63,199 nt of DNA. Source: CALZKI01 sp045124055. Its GTDB lineage: Bacteria; Bacillota; Clostridia; Lachnospirales; Lachnospiraceae. The stretch covers positions 1 through 63,199 of the forward strand of contig JBGVKZ010000029.1 of NCBI GenBank assembly GCA_045124055.1, given 5' to 3'. The notes beneath the pieces are model-generated. The model did no database searches and had not been told where the DNA came from. It saw nothing but the letters and a program-made list of their open reading frames with translations. This document shows positions 8,424 to 16,272 of this stretch, piece after piece. The stretch's first letter is position 1, and each line of letters starts with the position of its first letter. A program made the translations under genes and the position numbers.

Positions 8424-9185
8424 ATGAATATTTTAGAAGTAAAAGACCTCTGCAAAACATATATCGTAAACAAACGTCAGAACAACGTTTTGAAAAACGT
8501 AAACTTTACCGTTTCTGAAGGTGAAATGGTAGCCGTTATGGGTCCGTCAGGCTCGGGTAAATCCACTCTTTTGTATGCCGTTTCGGGTATGGACTCCATT
8601 ACCGCAGGGGAAGTGAAATTCTGCGGTAAGAACATTGCCAAAATGAGTGAAAAGGAACTTGCCAACTTACGTCTTGATGAAATGGGCTTTATCTTTCAGC
8701 AGATGTATATGCTTAAAAATCTGACCGTTCGCGACAACATTATTCTTCCTGCAGTTCAATCGAAAAAGAACACCGAAACATGTAAGGAAACGGTCCTACG
8801 TGGACAAGATTTAATGCGTAAGCTTGGTATTATCGAAATAGCCGATAATGATATTAACGAGGTTTCGGGCGGACAGCTTCAGAGAGCCTGTATCTGCCGG
8901 AGCATGATTAATATGCCAAAGGTTTTATTTGCGGATGAACCTACGGGAGCTTTGAACAGAACAGCGTCAAACGAGGTAATGGAGGAACTGGTAAAGTTAA
9001 ACAAAGAGGGAACAACAATAATGATGGTAACCCATGATGCAAAGGTAGCTGCAAAATGCTCCAGAGTGTTGTATATTGTAGATGGAAATATTAAGGGTGA
9101 GTATATAAGTCCAGACACAATGGAATTGCAAGAAAAAGATAGGGAGAGAATGTTGAATAACTGGTTGCTGGAACTTGGTTGGTAG
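8424..9185 (+). CDS. ABC transporter ATP-binding protein (copy 2)
   Basis: ATPase of 253 aa, close paralogue of the one at 2624. Walker A GPSGSGKS at 40-47, Q92, SGGQLQR at 148-154, FADEP Walker B and H204 are all intact. Residues around 111-130 and 233-242 vary most between the copies. The 14-bp permease-ATPase spacer matches copy 1 exactly, so whole cassettes were duplicated or acquired from related sources. No strong terminator is visible before the next gene. Confidence 0.93.
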   Translation: MNILEVKDLCKTYIVNKRQNNVLKNVNFTVSEGEMVAVMGPSGSGKSTLLYAVSGMDSITAGEVKFCGKNIAKMSEKELANLRLDEMGFIFQQMYMLKNLTVRDNIILPAVQSKKNTETCKETVLRGQDLMRKLGIIEIADNDINEVSGGQLQRACICRSMINMPKVLFADEPTGALNRTASNEVMEELVKLNKEGTTIMMVTHDAKVAAKCSRVLYIVDGNIKGEYISPDTMELQEKDRERMLNNWLLELGW

Positions 9186-9233
9186 AGTGTTACTTAACAT
9201 ATGTCAATGCAAAAAATATGATTACGTAATATA

Positions 9234-9250
9234 GTCACCTTGGAGGTGAC
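9234..9250 (+). promoter_or_regulatory. Hairpin containing the SD of the CPBP gene
   Basis: GTCACCT (9234-9240) and AGGTGAC (9244-9250) form a perfect 7-bp stem with a 3-nt loop. The SD GGAGG lies in the loop and right arm, six to ten bases before the ATG at 9256, so the folded form would hide it. Confidence 0.45.
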
Positions 9251-9255
9251 AAAAT

Positions 9256-9945
9256 ATGAATCATACAAATATACAAAATGCTGAAAAAGCGTTAAAAATT
9301 ACAACTTTATTAACCTTAATAGTAGCAGGATATGAAGTTTTTTGCTCTTGTCAAAATTATCAAACGGGAATGAACTTACTTGATATTGCAAGTTATGCTA
9401 ATGCAAATCTGAAAGTGTATTGTTTAGTTCTTATATTGGCAAATCTCATTCTTCTTCCCAGTGCTATCCTTTTGTATAAACAAAGTGGGATTAGTCTGAA
9501 AGAAGAAATATTTGATAAGTCAACTCTAAGCAAGGATATCGTTTTTGGAATCATTTTGGCAGTGATATCTTCTGCAATCAGTTTGCTCTCTTTTATTGTG
9601 ATGAGAGGAAGAACCGATTTGGCATTTGGTGGATGGGATAGATTGACTGCGGATGAAACCGTTTTGATGGCTATCTCGCTGGGCTTTGTAAGTGGTATCT
9701 GTAAGGAAATTTTCTTTCGAGGATTTGCAAAAAACTTTTGTGGGAGTATTCTTGGAGAAAATGCCGCGCTCTTAATGTTTAATATAATGTTTGGTCTTCT
9801 TGACTGGTTTAATATGGGACTTTCCTTCGTTGTGGGATTGTTATGGATATGGGGATATAAAAAGAGTAATCATCTTATTGTCCCTATGATTGCACATGGT
9901 GGAATAAATTTGATTGCTGTTGTATTTTATACTATTACTTTGTAG
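9256..9945 (+). CDS. CPBP/Abi-family membrane protein, degenerate active site
   Basis: Multi-pass protein of 229 aa with hydrophobic segments near residues 12-28, 52-75, 93-115, 136-150 and 170-225. The C-terminal half fits the CPBP (CAAX protease and bacteriocin-processing) domain: KEIFFRGF at about 155, where the family has EExxxR, and MIAHGGIN near 214, matching HxxxN. The first Glu of the motif is Lys, and the expected FxxxH segment (MFNIMFGLLDW) has no His. It may therefore be an inactive or accessory member. The downstream regulator starts 7 bp after its stop, suggesting co-transcription. Confidence 0.75.
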   Translation: MNHTNIQNAEKALKITTLLTLIVAGYEVFCSCQNYQTGMNLLDIASYANANLKVYCLVLILANLILLPSAILLYKQSGISLKEEIFDKSTLSKDIVFGIILAVISSAISLLSFIVMRGRTDLAFGGWDRLTADETVLMAISLGFVSGICKEIFFRGFAKNFCGSILGENAALLMFNIMFGLLDWFNMGLSFVVGLLWIWGYKKSNHLIVPMIAHGGINLIAVVFYTITL

Positions 9946-9952
9946 GAGAAGC

Positions 9953-10597
9953 ATGGATAGAGAATATTTAGTGAATCAATTAATGAAAATAGCAAAACAA
10001 AATGGTGTAGAAATTGATGCAGAAGTTCTTGGAATGATTGTAAGTAAGTCTATTTTTCGTGTGGTTTCTAAAGGTAGCATTTTGCAAAATGTGGGTGAAG
10101 AAACCAAAACAGCAGCTTTGGTGCTTAATGGTATTTGTAGAGCTTATTATGTGGATGGAGATGGCAATGATATCACTCGTGGTTTTTCGATTTCGGGAAC
10201 TTTTTGTATGGATGAGGGATTGTTTGGTTACAGTGAGAGCATTGTCACATGGGAAACATTAGAAGAAACCACTTTGATGTTTTTTGAAATTCAAGAGATA
10301 AAAGACCTTATTTATGAAAATAATCAGCTTAAAAATCTTTATATAATTCTTTTGGAAAATGCGTTACGTTATAAAATATATAGGGAAAATGGATTTCTTG
10401 TAGAGAATGCCACGCAACGATATATTCATTTTAAAAAGCTGTATCCTATGATATGTGAATCGGTGAAACAACATTATGTAGCTACATACTTGGGAATTGC
10501 ACCAGAATCACTTAGTAGAATTAAGAAGTCCTTAAAAGAAAAATCAGAAGATGATGAAATTATGATAAAAATGATTCCTTCAGAAGAAAAACGATAG
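9953..10597 (+). CDS. Crp/Fnr-family transcriptional regulator
   Basis: Regulator of 214 aa. The N-terminal cyclic-nucleotide-binding-like barrel (about 25-120) includes LQNVGEETKTAALVLNGICRAYY. A long dimerisation helix follows, then a C-terminal HTH with YVATYLGIAPESLSRIKK (about 178-195), typical of Crp/Fnr recognition helices. It has no Fnr cysteine cluster, so iron-sulfur oxygen sensing is unlikely and the ligand is unknown. Start chosen at ATG 9953 because SD TAGGAG sits just before it, overlapping the stop of the CPBP gene. A longer frame without an SD was rejected. Confidence 0.85.
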   Translation: MDREYLVNQLMKIAKQNGVEIDAEVLGMIVSKSIFRVVSKGSILQNVGEETKTAALVLNGICRAYYVDGDGNDITRGFSISGTFCMDEGLFGYSESIVTWETLEETTLMFFEIQEIKDLIYENNQLKNLYIILLENALRYKIYRENGFLVENATQRYIHFKKLYPMICESVKQHYVATYLGIAPESLSRIKKSLKEKSEDDEIMIKMIPSEEKR

Positions 10598-10702
10598 AGC
10601 TGGATTTACTTGACGATTGGAATTTATTATGATAACTTATATGTGATGAACTTGAGTATTTTATTCAAGGTTGGAAGAAATAAAAGATTGGAGATAGAAG
10701 TT

Positions 10703-10849
10703 ATGGAAAGAATTAAAACATTAGAAACTCGTAACTTATGTGAAAGTGCAAAAAATGGTGGTTGTGGCGAATGTCAGACATCTTGTCAGTCCGCTTGTAA
10801 AACAAGTTGTGGCGTTGCAAATCAGTCTTGTGAAAACACAGAAGAATAA
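10703..10849 (+). CDS. scfA: SCIFF ribosomal peptide precursor
   Basis: Precursor peptide of 48 aa, recognised by GGCGECQTSCQSACKTSC and ANQSCEN, the hallmark of 'six cysteines in forty-five residues' peptides widespread in Clostridia. The cysteines are C21, C24, C28, C32, C36 and C43, plus an extra C13. SD GGAG precedes ATG 10703. A frame running further upstream lacks a plausible SD and would exceed the family length. In the characterised homologue CteA (from memory) the maturase links Cys32 to Thr37. Here residue 37 is Gly. The maturase gene follows, after a terminator-like hairpin. Confidence 0.9.
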   Translation: MERIKTLETRNLCESAKNGGCGECQTSCQSACKTSCGVANQSCENTEE

Positions 10850-10864
10850 TTATTAAGACCGTAA

Positions 10865-10894
10865 AAATGCCGTCATCTGTGGCGGCATTTTTTT
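10865..10894 (+). terminator. Attenuating terminator between scfA and scfB
   Basis: AAATGCCG (10865-10872) and CGGCATTT (10883-10890) followed by TTTT. It probably keeps the short peptide message more abundant than the maturase message. Confidence 0.8.
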
Positions 10895-10949
10895 ACGTCA
10901 TTTTAAGTTCATCTTTAGAATTCAATTATTTAGCAAAGGAGAAAATATT

Positions 10950-12338
10950 TTGGTACATCAATATAAATTAAATGGTTTCAATATTGTTTTAGATACATGT
11001 TCTGGTGCAGTGCATGTTGTAGACGAGGTTGCTTATGATATGATTGCACTTTTCAAGGAAAAGAGCAAAGAGGAAATTTTATCTGAAATGCTGGAAAAGT
11101 ATGGAAATAGAGAAGATGTGACGGAGGACGAGCTTAGCCTTTGCTATGAGGATATTCAAAGTATTGTAAATGCCAAACAGCTTTATACCGAAGATACATT
11201 TGAATCTATGGCAGGAACTTTTAAAGCTCGTTCGGGAAATGTCATTAAGGCTCTTTGTTTGCATGTGGCACACACCTGTAACTTAAATTGTTCTTATTGT
11301 TTCGCAAGTCAGGGAAAATATCATGGCGATAGAGCACTTATGAGTTTTGAAGTTGGTAAAAGAGCATTGGATTTCTTAATTGAAAATTCTGGAAATCGAA
11401 GAAACCTAGAAGTCGATTTCTTTGGTGGCGAACCACTTATGAACTGGGACGTTGTAAAAGACTTAGTAAAATATGCTCGTTCGGTGGAGAAAAAATACAA
11501 TAAAAACTTCCGTTTTACTTTAACTACAAATGGTATGTTAATTGATGAAGATGTAATTGAATTTGCCAATAAAGAAATGAGTAATGTGGTGCTTAGTTTA
11601 GATGGACGTAAAGAAATCCACGATTTAACTCGTGTAGATTATGCTGGAAATGGTAGCTATGACACTATTGTGCCGAAATTTAAGCAGATGGTAGAAGCAA
11701 GAGATGGAAAAAACTATTATATGCGTGGAACTTTTACCCACGCAAATCCTGACTTTACAAAAGATGTGTTCCATATGGCAGATATGGGCTTTACAGAATT
11801 GAGTATGGAACCTGTTGTTTCTTCACCAGATGACCCGGTTGCTCTGACAAAAGAAGATTTGGAAGTGGTAAAAGAACAATACGAAATCCTTGCAAAAGAA
11901 ATGATTAAACGAAAAAAAGAAGGCAAAGGATTTACCTTTTATCACTATATGATTGATTTGACTCAAGGACCTTGTATTTATAAGAGAATCTCTGGTTGTG
12001 GTTCCGGAACAGAATATATGGCAGTAACGCCTTGGGGAGATTTATATCCATGTCACCAGTTTGTAGGAGAAGAAAAGTACAAATTAGGGGATATTTGGAA
12101 TGGTGTAACCAACAATGATTTAAGAGAAGATTTCCGTAGTTGTAATGCTTATGCAAGAGAAGAATGTAAAGATTGCTGGGCAAAACTGTATTGTTCAGGA
12201 GGCTGTGCCGCTAATGCATATCATGCAACAGGAAGTATTCGTGGTGTTTATGAACCGGGTTGTGAATTATTTAGAAAACGTATCGAATGTGCCATTATGA
12301 TTAAAGTTGCAGAAGATGCTGCCAAAGAGGAAATATAA
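10950..12338 (+). CDS. scfB: SCIFF radical SAM maturase (SPASM domain)
   Basis: Radical SAM enzyme of 462 aa that modifies the scfA peptide by forming a thioether. Residues 1-95 form the peptide-recognition region. The radical SAM cluster is C110-x3-C114-x2-C117 (CNLNCSYC), followed by FFGGEPLMNW (GGE motif). The C-terminal SPASM region, with GPCIYKRISGCGSG, YPCHQF, CKDCWAKLYCSGGC and EPGC, would bind two auxiliary [4Fe-4S] clusters. Translation starts at TTG 10950 with SD AAAGGAG nine bases upstream. The decarboxylase gene starts 2 bases after its stop codon. Confidence 0.93.
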   Translation: MVHQYKLNGFNIVLDTCSGAVHVVDEVAYDMIALFKEKSKEEILSEMLEKYGNREDVTEDELSLCYEDIQSIVNAKQLYTEDTFESMAGTFKARSGNVIKALCLHVAHTCNLNCSYCFASQGKYHGDRALMSFEVGKRALDFLIENSGNRRNLEVDFFGGEPLMNWDVVKDLVKYARSVEKKYNKNFRFTLTTNGMLIDEDVIEFANKEMSNVVLSLDGRKEIHDLTRVDYAGNGSYDTIVPKFKQMVEARDGKNYYMRGTFTHANPDFTKDVFHMADMGFTELSMEPVVSSPDDPVALTKEDLEVVKEQYEILAKEMIKRKKEGKGFTFYHYMIDLTQGPCIYKRISGCGSGTEYMAVTPWGDLYPCHQFVGEEKYKLGDIWNGVTNNDLREDFRSCNAYAREECKDCWAKLYCSGGCAANAYHATGSIRGVYEPGCELFRKRIECAIMIKVAEDAAKEEI

Positions 12339-12339
12339 G

Positions 12340-13671
12340 ATGAATACGCCAATCGCAGATTTTGTAAAAAAATATGCGGATAGTCAGATGACCAGATTTC
12401 ACATGCCAGGTCACAAGGGCAGGTCTTTTTTAGGGTGTGAAGCCTTCGATATTACAGAAGTAAAAGGGGCAGATTCCTTATACGAGGCAGAAGGGATTAT
12501 TGCAAAAAGTGAGGAAAATGCCACCAGTCTTTTTGGAACAGAAAGAACCATTTATTCCACGGAAGGCTCTAGTCAATGTATCAGAGCTATGTTATATTTA
12601 GCACTTACTTATAAAAAAAGAAACGAAAAACCGTATGTCCTTGCGGCAAGAAATGTGCATAAAGCTTTTTTATATGCCGTTGCACTTTTAGATTTGGAAG
12701 TGGTTTGGCTCTATCCCAAACAGATGCATTCATTATGCAGTTGTGAAATCTCTGCTACTGAGGTAGAAGCAGAGTTAAAGAAACATAAAGAAATGCCAAT
12801 CGCAGTTTATTTGACAAGTCCGGATTATTTGGGTGGACAGGTGGATATCCAAGGAATTTCAGAAGTTTGTCACAAGTATCAAACGATTTTAGCCGTAGAT
12901 AATGCCCATGGTGCTTACTTACATTTTTTAAAAAAACCACAGCACCCGATGGACTTAGGTGCAGACATTTGTTCCGATTCTGCCCATAAGACTTTACCGG
13001 TTTTAACTGGTGGTGCGTACTTACAGATTAGTAAAAATGCTCCAAAGTATTTTTCTGAGAATGCAAAACAGGCAATGGCATTGTTTGGTTCTACGAGTCC
13101 TTCTTATTTAATTATGAGTTCTATGGATTTGTGTAATTCATTTTTGGAAGGCGAATTTAGAGAGAAACTGGAAAAAACAGTTGAAAATGTGCAAAATGCA
13201 CGTGAATTATTGCGTAAAAATGGCTGGCAGGTAGAAAAAACAGAACCACTAAAGCTTGTGGTAAATAGTCCGGAAAAATTTTCTGGATATGATTTAGCAG
13301 ATAAACTTAGACAGCACCATATAGAATGTGAATATGCAGATTCGAAATATGTAGTTTTTATGGTTTCTACACAAAACGATGAAGAAGAATTAGATAAACT
13401 GATACAGGCATTCGGAAAAAATGAATATGGACAGAGTGGCAAGGAGTTGTTGGAGCCAGTGAAAAGTAATCAGGCAATATCCATACGACAAGCAATTTTT
13501 TCTGAGGCAAAACGGTTAAACGTAGAAGAAGCTCAAGGAAAAATTTGTGCAGCAACAACCGTAGCCTGTCCGCCTGCGATACCTATCGTGATTTCAGGAG
13601 AAATCATTACAGAGGAAGCCATTCATTTATTGGAATATTATGGAATAAAAGAAGTAGAGGTTGTGAATTAA
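12340..13671 (+). CDS. Orn/Lys/Arg decarboxylase family protein
   Basis: PLP-dependent fold-type I enzyme, 443 aa, short form of the family (long forms exceed 700 aa). N-terminal FHMPGHKG is diagnostic. AVDNAHGAYLHF and SDSAHKTLPVLTGGAYL give the PLP Asp and the Schiff-base Lys. It probably decarboxylates a basic amino acid toward polyamines, but the short Clostridia members are poorly characterised. Start chosen at ATG 12340, 2 nt after the scfB stop, with SD AAGAGG inside scfB. A longer in-frame start overlaps scfB and lacks an SD. It is transcribed with the SCIFF maturase. Confidence 0.85.
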   Translation: MNTPIADFVKKYADSQMTRFHMPGHKGRSFLGCEAFDITEVKGADSLYEAEGIIAKSEENATSLFGTERTIYSTEGSSQCIRAMLYLALTYKKRNEKPYVLAARNVHKAFLYAVALLDLEVVWLYPKQMHSLCSCEISATEVEAELKKHKEMPIAVYLTSPDYLGGQVDIQGISEVCHKYQTILAVDNAHGAYLHFLKKPQHPMDLGADICSDSAHKTLPVLTGGAYLQISKNAPKYFSENAKQAMALFGSTSPSYLIMSSMDLCNSFLEGEFREKLEKTVENVQNARELLRKNGWQVEKTEPLKLVVNSPEKFSGYDLADKLRQHHIECEYADSKYVVFMVSTQNDEEELDKLIQAFGKNEYGQSGKELLEPVKSNQAISIRQAIFSEAKRLNVEEAQGKICAATTVACPPAIPIVISGEIITEEAIHLLEYYGIKEVEVVN

Positions 13672-13684
13672 CCTCTACTTTTTA
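13652..13684. terminator. Bidirectional terminator (decarboxylase / SpoU methyltransferase)
   Basis: AAGTAGAGGTT and AACCTCTACTT form an 11-bp stem with T-runs on both strands. It overlaps the stop codon of the decarboxylase. Confidence 0.85.
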
Positions 13685-14527
13685 TTATGAAAAAGATTCA
13701 TTTTGGTATCGAAGCTGCCAGAAAGCCACTGCACTGGCGGCAGCAACATTTAGAGAATCTACACCTTCAGTCATAGGAATTTTGACAGTATAATCACTGG
13801 ATAAAATGGTATCTTCTAATAGCCCATCGCCTTCATTCCCCAGAATAATCGCCAGTTTTTCTTCCTGCATAAGACGAGAATCTTCAATCGAAACCGAATT
13901 GTCACTTAGTGCCATAGAGGCAGTTTTAAATCCGAGGTTTTTTAAATAATCGACATAGGAGGAAGGCCTTGTCTCTTTCGACATTGGTAGAAAAGTAAAG
14001 GGAATTTGAAACACACATCCCATACTTACTCGAATAGAACGCCTGTATAATGGGTCACTACAACCAGAAGTAAGCAGCACGGCATCTATCTTAAGAGCCG
14101 CTGCGGAACGAAAAATTGCTCCAATATTTGTCGGATTTGTAATGTTCTCAAGAACAGCGATTCGATGTGCATTTTGGCAAAGACTTTCTACACTTGGCAG
14201 GGGTTTTCGTTTCATTGCACATAACATACCTCTGGTTAATGAAAATCCTGTAAGATTAGTTAAAACCTCAAATGATGCGGTATATACCGGAACATCTTTA
14301 CAACGAAGAATTAGGTCTTTCCCCTCTGTGTCGAGATGTTTGTCCTCCATCAGAAAAGAAATGGGTTCATAGCCGACGTTTAAAGCCCTTGTAACTACCT
14401 TTGGGCTTTCTGCGATAAAAACGCCACCATTTGGTTCATAAAGCCTTAATAGTTGTACCTCTGAAAGTCTGGCATAGATATCAAGTTCCGGGGCATGAAA
14501 ATTCTCTATTTGAAATATATTTGACAT
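13685..14527 (-). CDS. TrmH/SpoU-family RNA 2'-O-methyltransferase
   Basis: SPOUT-class methyltransferase, 280 aa. The C-terminal domain shows the family motifs: motif 1 NITNPTNIGAIFRSAAAL, motif 2 LAIILGNEGDGL and motif 3 VKIPMTEGVDSLNVAAASAV, which form the knotted SAM site. The N-terminal part (1-120) resembles the L30e-like substrate-binding region. Target rRNA or tRNA is not known. ATG with SD AAAGGAG on the minus strand. Transcribed alone and convergent with the decarboxylase. Confidence 0.9.
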   Translation of the reverse strand: MSNIFQIENFHAPELDIYARLSEVQLLRLYEPNGGVFIAESPKVVTRALNVGYEPISFLMEDKHLDTEGKDLILRCKDVPVYTASFEVLTNLTGFSLTRGMLCAMKRKPLPSVESLCQNAHRIAVLENITNPTNIGAIFRSAAALKIDAVLLTSGCSDPLYRRSIRVSMGCVFQIPFTFLPMSKETRPSSYVDYLKNLGFKTASMALSDNSVSIEDSRLMQEEKLAIILGNEGDGLLEDTILSSDYTVKIPMTEGVDSLNVAAASAVAFWQLRYQNESFS

Positions 14528-14628
14528 AGGGAAAACTCCTTTTTATCAGATGATTACTGAAATTATTATAGAAGGCAAATTGTTAGTGTGTCAAATATAA
14601 GTGAATTCCTACAAAAAATTGGTTTTGA

Positions 14629-14657
14629 TTGACAAAAATATGTGCAGAAACTATAAT
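14629..14657 (+). promoter_or_regulatory. Sigma-A promoter of paaK
   Basis: Perfect consensus: TTGACA (14629-14634), 17-bp spacer, TATAAT (14652-14657). Confidence 0.85.
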
Positions 14658-14719
14658 TTTGTTATTGAAAATAACTATTGTTTGTGGGGTTTAGACAATG
14701 GTTTTGGAAGGAGAAACGT

Positions 14720-16027
14720 ATGAAAAATTATTATCAACCAAATATCGAATGTGCATCTACCGATGAGCTTCGTACCATTCAAAATGAAAAGCTTGTAAAA
14801 CAGGTAAAACACGTATATGAGAATGTAGAGTATTATCGTAAGCTTATGGAGGAAAAAGGGGTAACTCCTGAGGATATTCAATCTATTGATGATTTACATA
14901 AACTTCCATTTTTGACGAAGGCAGACCTTCGAGATGCTTATCCATATGGACTTTTAGGTACGGACCTGAAAGATTGCGTTCGTATCCAGTCTACCAGTGG
15001 TACAACGGGACGCAGAGTGGTTGCTTTTTATACACAAAAAGATGTTGATTTGTGGGAAGAATGTTGTGCCAGAGCCATCGTAGCAGCCGGTGGAACGAAT
15101 GAAGATGTGTGTCAGGTTGCCTATGGTTATGGATTGTTTACAGGTGGCCCCGGCTTAAATGGTGGTTCCCATAAAGTAGGTTGTTTGACATTGCCAATGT
15201 CTTCTGGGAATACAGAACGTCAGATTCAGTTTATGAGAGATTTACATTCTACAATTCTTTGCTGTACGCCATCTTATGCAGCCTTTATAGGAGAAACCTT
15301 AAAAGAAATGGGTCTTAGTCCAGAAGATATAGATTTAAAAGCCGGCATTTTTGGTGCAGAACCTTGGACAGAGGAAATGCGTCGGGATATTGAAAAATCC
15401 CTTGGTATTAAAGCATATGATATTTATGGATTGACAGAAACCAGTGGACCAGGGGTATCTTTTGAGTGCGAGGAACAGACTGGTATGCATATCAATGAAG
15501 ACCATTTTCTTGCTGAAATTATTGACCCGGATACCGGAGAAGTTTTGCCGGAAGGAAGCAAGGGCGAATTGGTGTTTACGAGCCTTGATAAAGAAGCTTT
15601 TCCACTTCTTAGATACCGTACAAGAGATATTTGTGTACTCTCCAGAAAAAAATGTTCTTGCGGACGTACTTTGATTAAGATGTCAAAACCAATGGGACGA
15701 AGCGATGACATGTTAATTATACGTGGTGTGAATGTGTTCCCGTCACAGATTGAAACCGTTCTTTTGAAAGAAGGATATTCCGTGAATTATTTGATTGAAG
15801 TTGACAGAGAACATAATACAGATACGTTAGATGTTTCTGTAGAATTAACACCAGAACAATTTGAAGATGCCACTTGGGATAATGCCGTCAAAGAAAAAGC
15901 ATTAGCAAGTGCTATTAAAACGATGCTTGGTATTAGTCCAAAAGTTCACCTTGTGGAGCCAAAGACAATTACAAGAAGTGAAGGAAAAGCGGTTCGAGTT
16001 ATCGATAGAAGAAAATTGCATGATTAA
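14720..16027 (+). CDS. paaK: Phenylacetate-CoA ligase
   Basis: Adenylate-forming enzyme of 435 aa, the normal PaaK length. It activates phenylacetate or a related aryl acid with ATP and CoA. Motifs: STSGTTGRRVV (ATP/AMP loop), YGLTETSGPG, the FPLLRYRTRD core and the C-terminal lid with MLIIRGVNVFPSQIE. Start ATG 14720 preceded by SD GGAAGGAG; the longer frame upstream has none. In gut Clostridia such enzymes are often linked to reductive aromatic amino acid metabolism, but no partner oxidoreductase is present here. Its own promoter and terminator make it monocistronic. Confidence 0.92.
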   Translation: MKNYYQPNIECASTDELRTIQNEKLVKQVKHVYENVEYYRKLMEEKGVTPEDIQSIDDLHKLPFLTKADLRDAYPYGLLGTDLKDCVRIQSTSGTTGRRVVAFYTQKDVDLWEECCARAIVAAGGTNEDVCQVAYGYGLFTGGPGLNGGSHKVGCLTLPMSSGNTERQIQFMRDLHSTILCCTPSYAAFIGETLKEMGLSPEDIDLKAGIFGAEPWTEEMRRDIEKSLGIKAYDIYGLTETSGPGVSFECEEQTGMHINEDHFLAEIIDPDTGEVLPEGSKGELVFTSLDKEAFPLLRYRTRDICVLSRKKCSCGRTLIKMSKPMGRSDDMLIIRGVNVFPSQIETVLLKEGYSVNYLIEVDREHNTDTLDVSVELTPEQFEDATWDNAVKEKALASAIKTMLGISPKVHLVEPKTITRSEGKAVRVIDRRKLHD

Positions 16028-16070
16028 ATAACTTGAAAAGTAAAATGAGTAGAGGTATATTTGCCCAAAA

Positions 16071-16116
16071 TGCCCTTATCAGACATAAGTTTTAGTGTCT
16101 GATAGGGGTATTTTGT
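16071..16116 (+). terminator. Terminator of paaK
   Basis: TGCCCTTATCAGACA pairs with TGTCTGATAGGGGTA (one mismatch or G-T pair) and is followed by TTTTGTTT. Confidence 0.75.
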
Positions 16117-16168
16117 TTGGTAACTTTTATATATAAAAAAACGGAGAAGTATATTCAGAATATTAAAA

Positions 16169-16186
16169 AATGAATAATGTTTCATT
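16169..16186 (+). promoter_or_regulatory. Candidate TetR operator 1
   Basis: AATGAA-N6-TTCATT is a perfect 6+6 palindrome just upstream of the -35 box. A near copy lies exactly 50 bp downstream. Confidence 0.45.
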
Positions 16187-16192
16187 TTAATC

Positions 16193-16221
16193 TTGACAGG
16201 AACACCTTTCAGGAATAAAAT
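16193..16221 (+). promoter_or_regulatory. Promoter of hydrolase-tetR operon
   Basis: TTGACA (16193-16198), 17-bp spacer, TAAAAT (16216-16221), flanked by the two AATGAA palindromes. Confidence 0.75.
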
Positions 16222-16236
16222 GAATACAGTTTCACT
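16219..16236 (+). promoter_or_regulatory. Candidate TetR operator 2
   Basis: AATGAA-N6-TTCACT overlaps the -10 box and probable transcription start. It has the same architecture as operator 1, with one arm mismatch. Confidence 0.45.
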
Positions 16237-16272
16237 TTTTTAAAATAATGCAGAATATCAGGAGGTATTTTA

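Noticed and set aside
10610..10702. Longer N terminus for the SCIFF peptide
   Set aside because: The extension has no SD and is foreign to the family; ATG 10703 with SD GGAG gives the standard 48-aa peptide.
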